A stretch of DNA of 64,000 nucleotides, taken from Nocardia anaemiae NBRC 100462. GTDB taxonomy: Bacteria; Actinomycetota; Actinomycetes; Mycobacteriales; Mycobacteriaceae. Positions 63,213 to 64,000 of the stretch are shown one piece after another (position 1 is the stretch's first letter; each line of letters opens with the position of its first letter). Both the position numbers and the translations under genes were made by a program. Under the pieces are notes generated by a model. The model searched no databases and was not told the origin of the DNA. It saw only the letters and a list, made by a program, of their open reading frames with translations. The stretch covers positions 34,530-98,529 of the forward strand of contig NZ_BDAZ01000060.1 in NCBI RefSeq assembly GCF_001612725.1. Direction: 5' to 3'.

Positions 63213-64000
63213 ATGCGCAACAACGGCGTTGCCAGGCGTCCGCTGTGGGTCGCTCTGGGGTTGCTGGTAACTGCTGCCGTGCTCGTCACGGCCGGACCGG
63301 TCGCCGCGGTGCCGCCTGCCCCGCCCAACCCGAGCGACAGCCAGATCGCCGACGCCGGAGCACAGGTCGACGCCAGAGTCACCGAGGTCGGCGCGCTCAT
63401 CAATCAGGTCGCGGCGACGGAACAGAAGCTGCAGGAACTCGACGCCGCGATGGCCCAGAAGCGGGAAGAGGTCAACAAGGCCCTCGTCGATCTGCAGGAC
63501 GCCCGCGACGCCGCCGACGCCGCCGCGGCCGCGGTGGTGCAGACTCAGCGCGAACTCAGCGAGGCCGGAACCCAGGTCGACCAGGCCAGGCGCAACTTCG
63601 ACCAGTTCGCCGTGCAGGCGTACACCCGGCCCGCCGCGACCTCGATGGTCGCCTATCTGTCCTCGGCCACACCGAATGTCGCCCTCGACCGCGCCCAGGT
63701 GTTGACGCTGGCATCGAAGAATCAGCAGTCGGTGCTGGACTCGCTGCGACGCGCCCAGATCGCCCAGGGCAATAAGAATGCCAGTGCGCGCCAAGCGAAA
63801 TCGGCCGCCGACGCGGCCGCCGCGATGGCCGAACAGAAGAGGATCGACGCCGAGAACGCCGTCGCCGCAGTGCAGGCCGAACAGGATCAGCAGGCGGCGC
63901 AGCGGGAGGGACTATTACGCGAGCGCACGGTGGCGCAGGGCCGCCTCGACCAGGCGCGCGCGAATGTGGCCGGGCTGCAAGGACAACGCGAGGCCTATCT
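63213..64000 (+). CDS. ripA: NlpC/P60-type cell-wall hydrolase RipA, N-terminal part (cut by window edge)
   Basis: The visible 262 residues begin MRNNGVARRPLWVALGLLVT, with a Sec signal peptide ending near AVAAVPPAP (GPVAAVPP), then a long coiled-coil: AQVDARVTEVGALINQVAAT and repeated Ala/Gln/Arg-rich heptads. This is the inhibitory N-terminal region of RipA, which blocks the C-terminal NlpC/P60 endopeptidase until cleaved. The catalytic domain lies beyond base 64000. The name rests on synteny with Rv1477 and on the coiled-coil plus signal. Confidence 0.85.
   Translation, partial: MRNNGVARRPLWVALGLLVTAAVLVTAGPVAAVPPAPPNPSDSQIADAGAQVDARVTEVGALINQVAATEQKLQELDAAMAQKREEVNKALVDLQDARDAADAAAAAVVQTQRELSEAGTQVDQARRNFDQFAVQAYTRPAATSMVAYLSSATPNVALDRAQVLTLASKNQQSVLDSLRRAQIAQGNKNASARQAKSAADAAAAMAEQKRIDAENAVAAVQAEQDQQAAQREGLLRERTVAQGRLDQARANVAGLQGQREAY

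Overview
The window is very GC-rich, with codon use, GTG starts and tight ATGA/TGATG gene overlaps typical of a mycolic-acid actinobacterium. The gene order and the nlt-type cluster point to Nocardia. A conserved chromosomal backbone can be followed from end to end, and it matches from memory the Mycobacterium tuberculosis order Rv1454c to Rv1477: qor, a small conserved protein, ctaA, a two-gene ABC exporter, mptB, the SUF iron-sulphur operon (sufR-B-D-C-S-U-T), then an ABC-F ATPase with a small HTH protein, acnR, acn, an Rv1476-like membrane protein and the start of the cell-wall hydrolase ripA. Accessory DNA is spliced into this backbone at about 1.0-4.9 kb, 16.5-38.8 kb and 40.9-58.5 kb.

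Region 1 (1-16.5 kb). A NarI-like membrane protein has lost all four positions that bind haem in the E. coli protein, and it sits behind two DosR-type boxes. It is followed by a DJ-1/PfpI protein, an unknown protein, a D-2-hydroxyacid dehydrogenase and a broken prolyl-iminopeptidase 3' end. Then come haem A synthase, an exporter, a lipomannan mannosyltransferase and the SUF operon.

Region 2 (16.5-38.8 kb). This holds a NERD-like membrane protein, a secreted DUF4189 protein, methionine uptake (metQNI plus a divergent second metQ), a 2-oxoglutarate oxygenase, regulators, Ku coupled to a lycopene-cyclase-like gene, and a tightly overlapped operon of two OleA-like thiolases, an OleC-like beta-lactone synthetase, an OleD-like reductase, a cytochrome P450 and an MmpL transporter. 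No OleB gene is present, so the expected product is a nocardiolactone-like beta-lactone that may be oxidised and exported. A protein with a phage-tail-lysozyme domain and a possible type VII secretion signal closes the region.

Region 3 (38.8-58.5 kb). After the ABC-F gene comes a two-gene unit of an MvdD-like ATP-grasp ligase and a 152-residue protein with a Cys/Ser/Thr/Asp-rich tail, a candidate graspetide (omega-ester/amide RiPP) system. Next are a cupin/MarR pair, a lysin-B-like hydrolase, an SDR, and a compact glycoside-type locus: a glycosyltransferase-P450 fusion divergent from a second glycosyltransferase and an ABC-2 permease. A complete polyol catabolism and uptake locus follows (two dehydrogenases, SorC regulator, four-gene ABC importer).

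Region 4 (58.5-64 kb). acnR and acn, with a strong terminator between them and a candidate AcnR site upstream, then the Rv1476-like gene and ripA, which runs off the window. A 27-bp stem-loop repeat occurs three times in the window, once inside a coding sequence. No rRNA, tRNA, insertion sequence or CRISPR array was seen.
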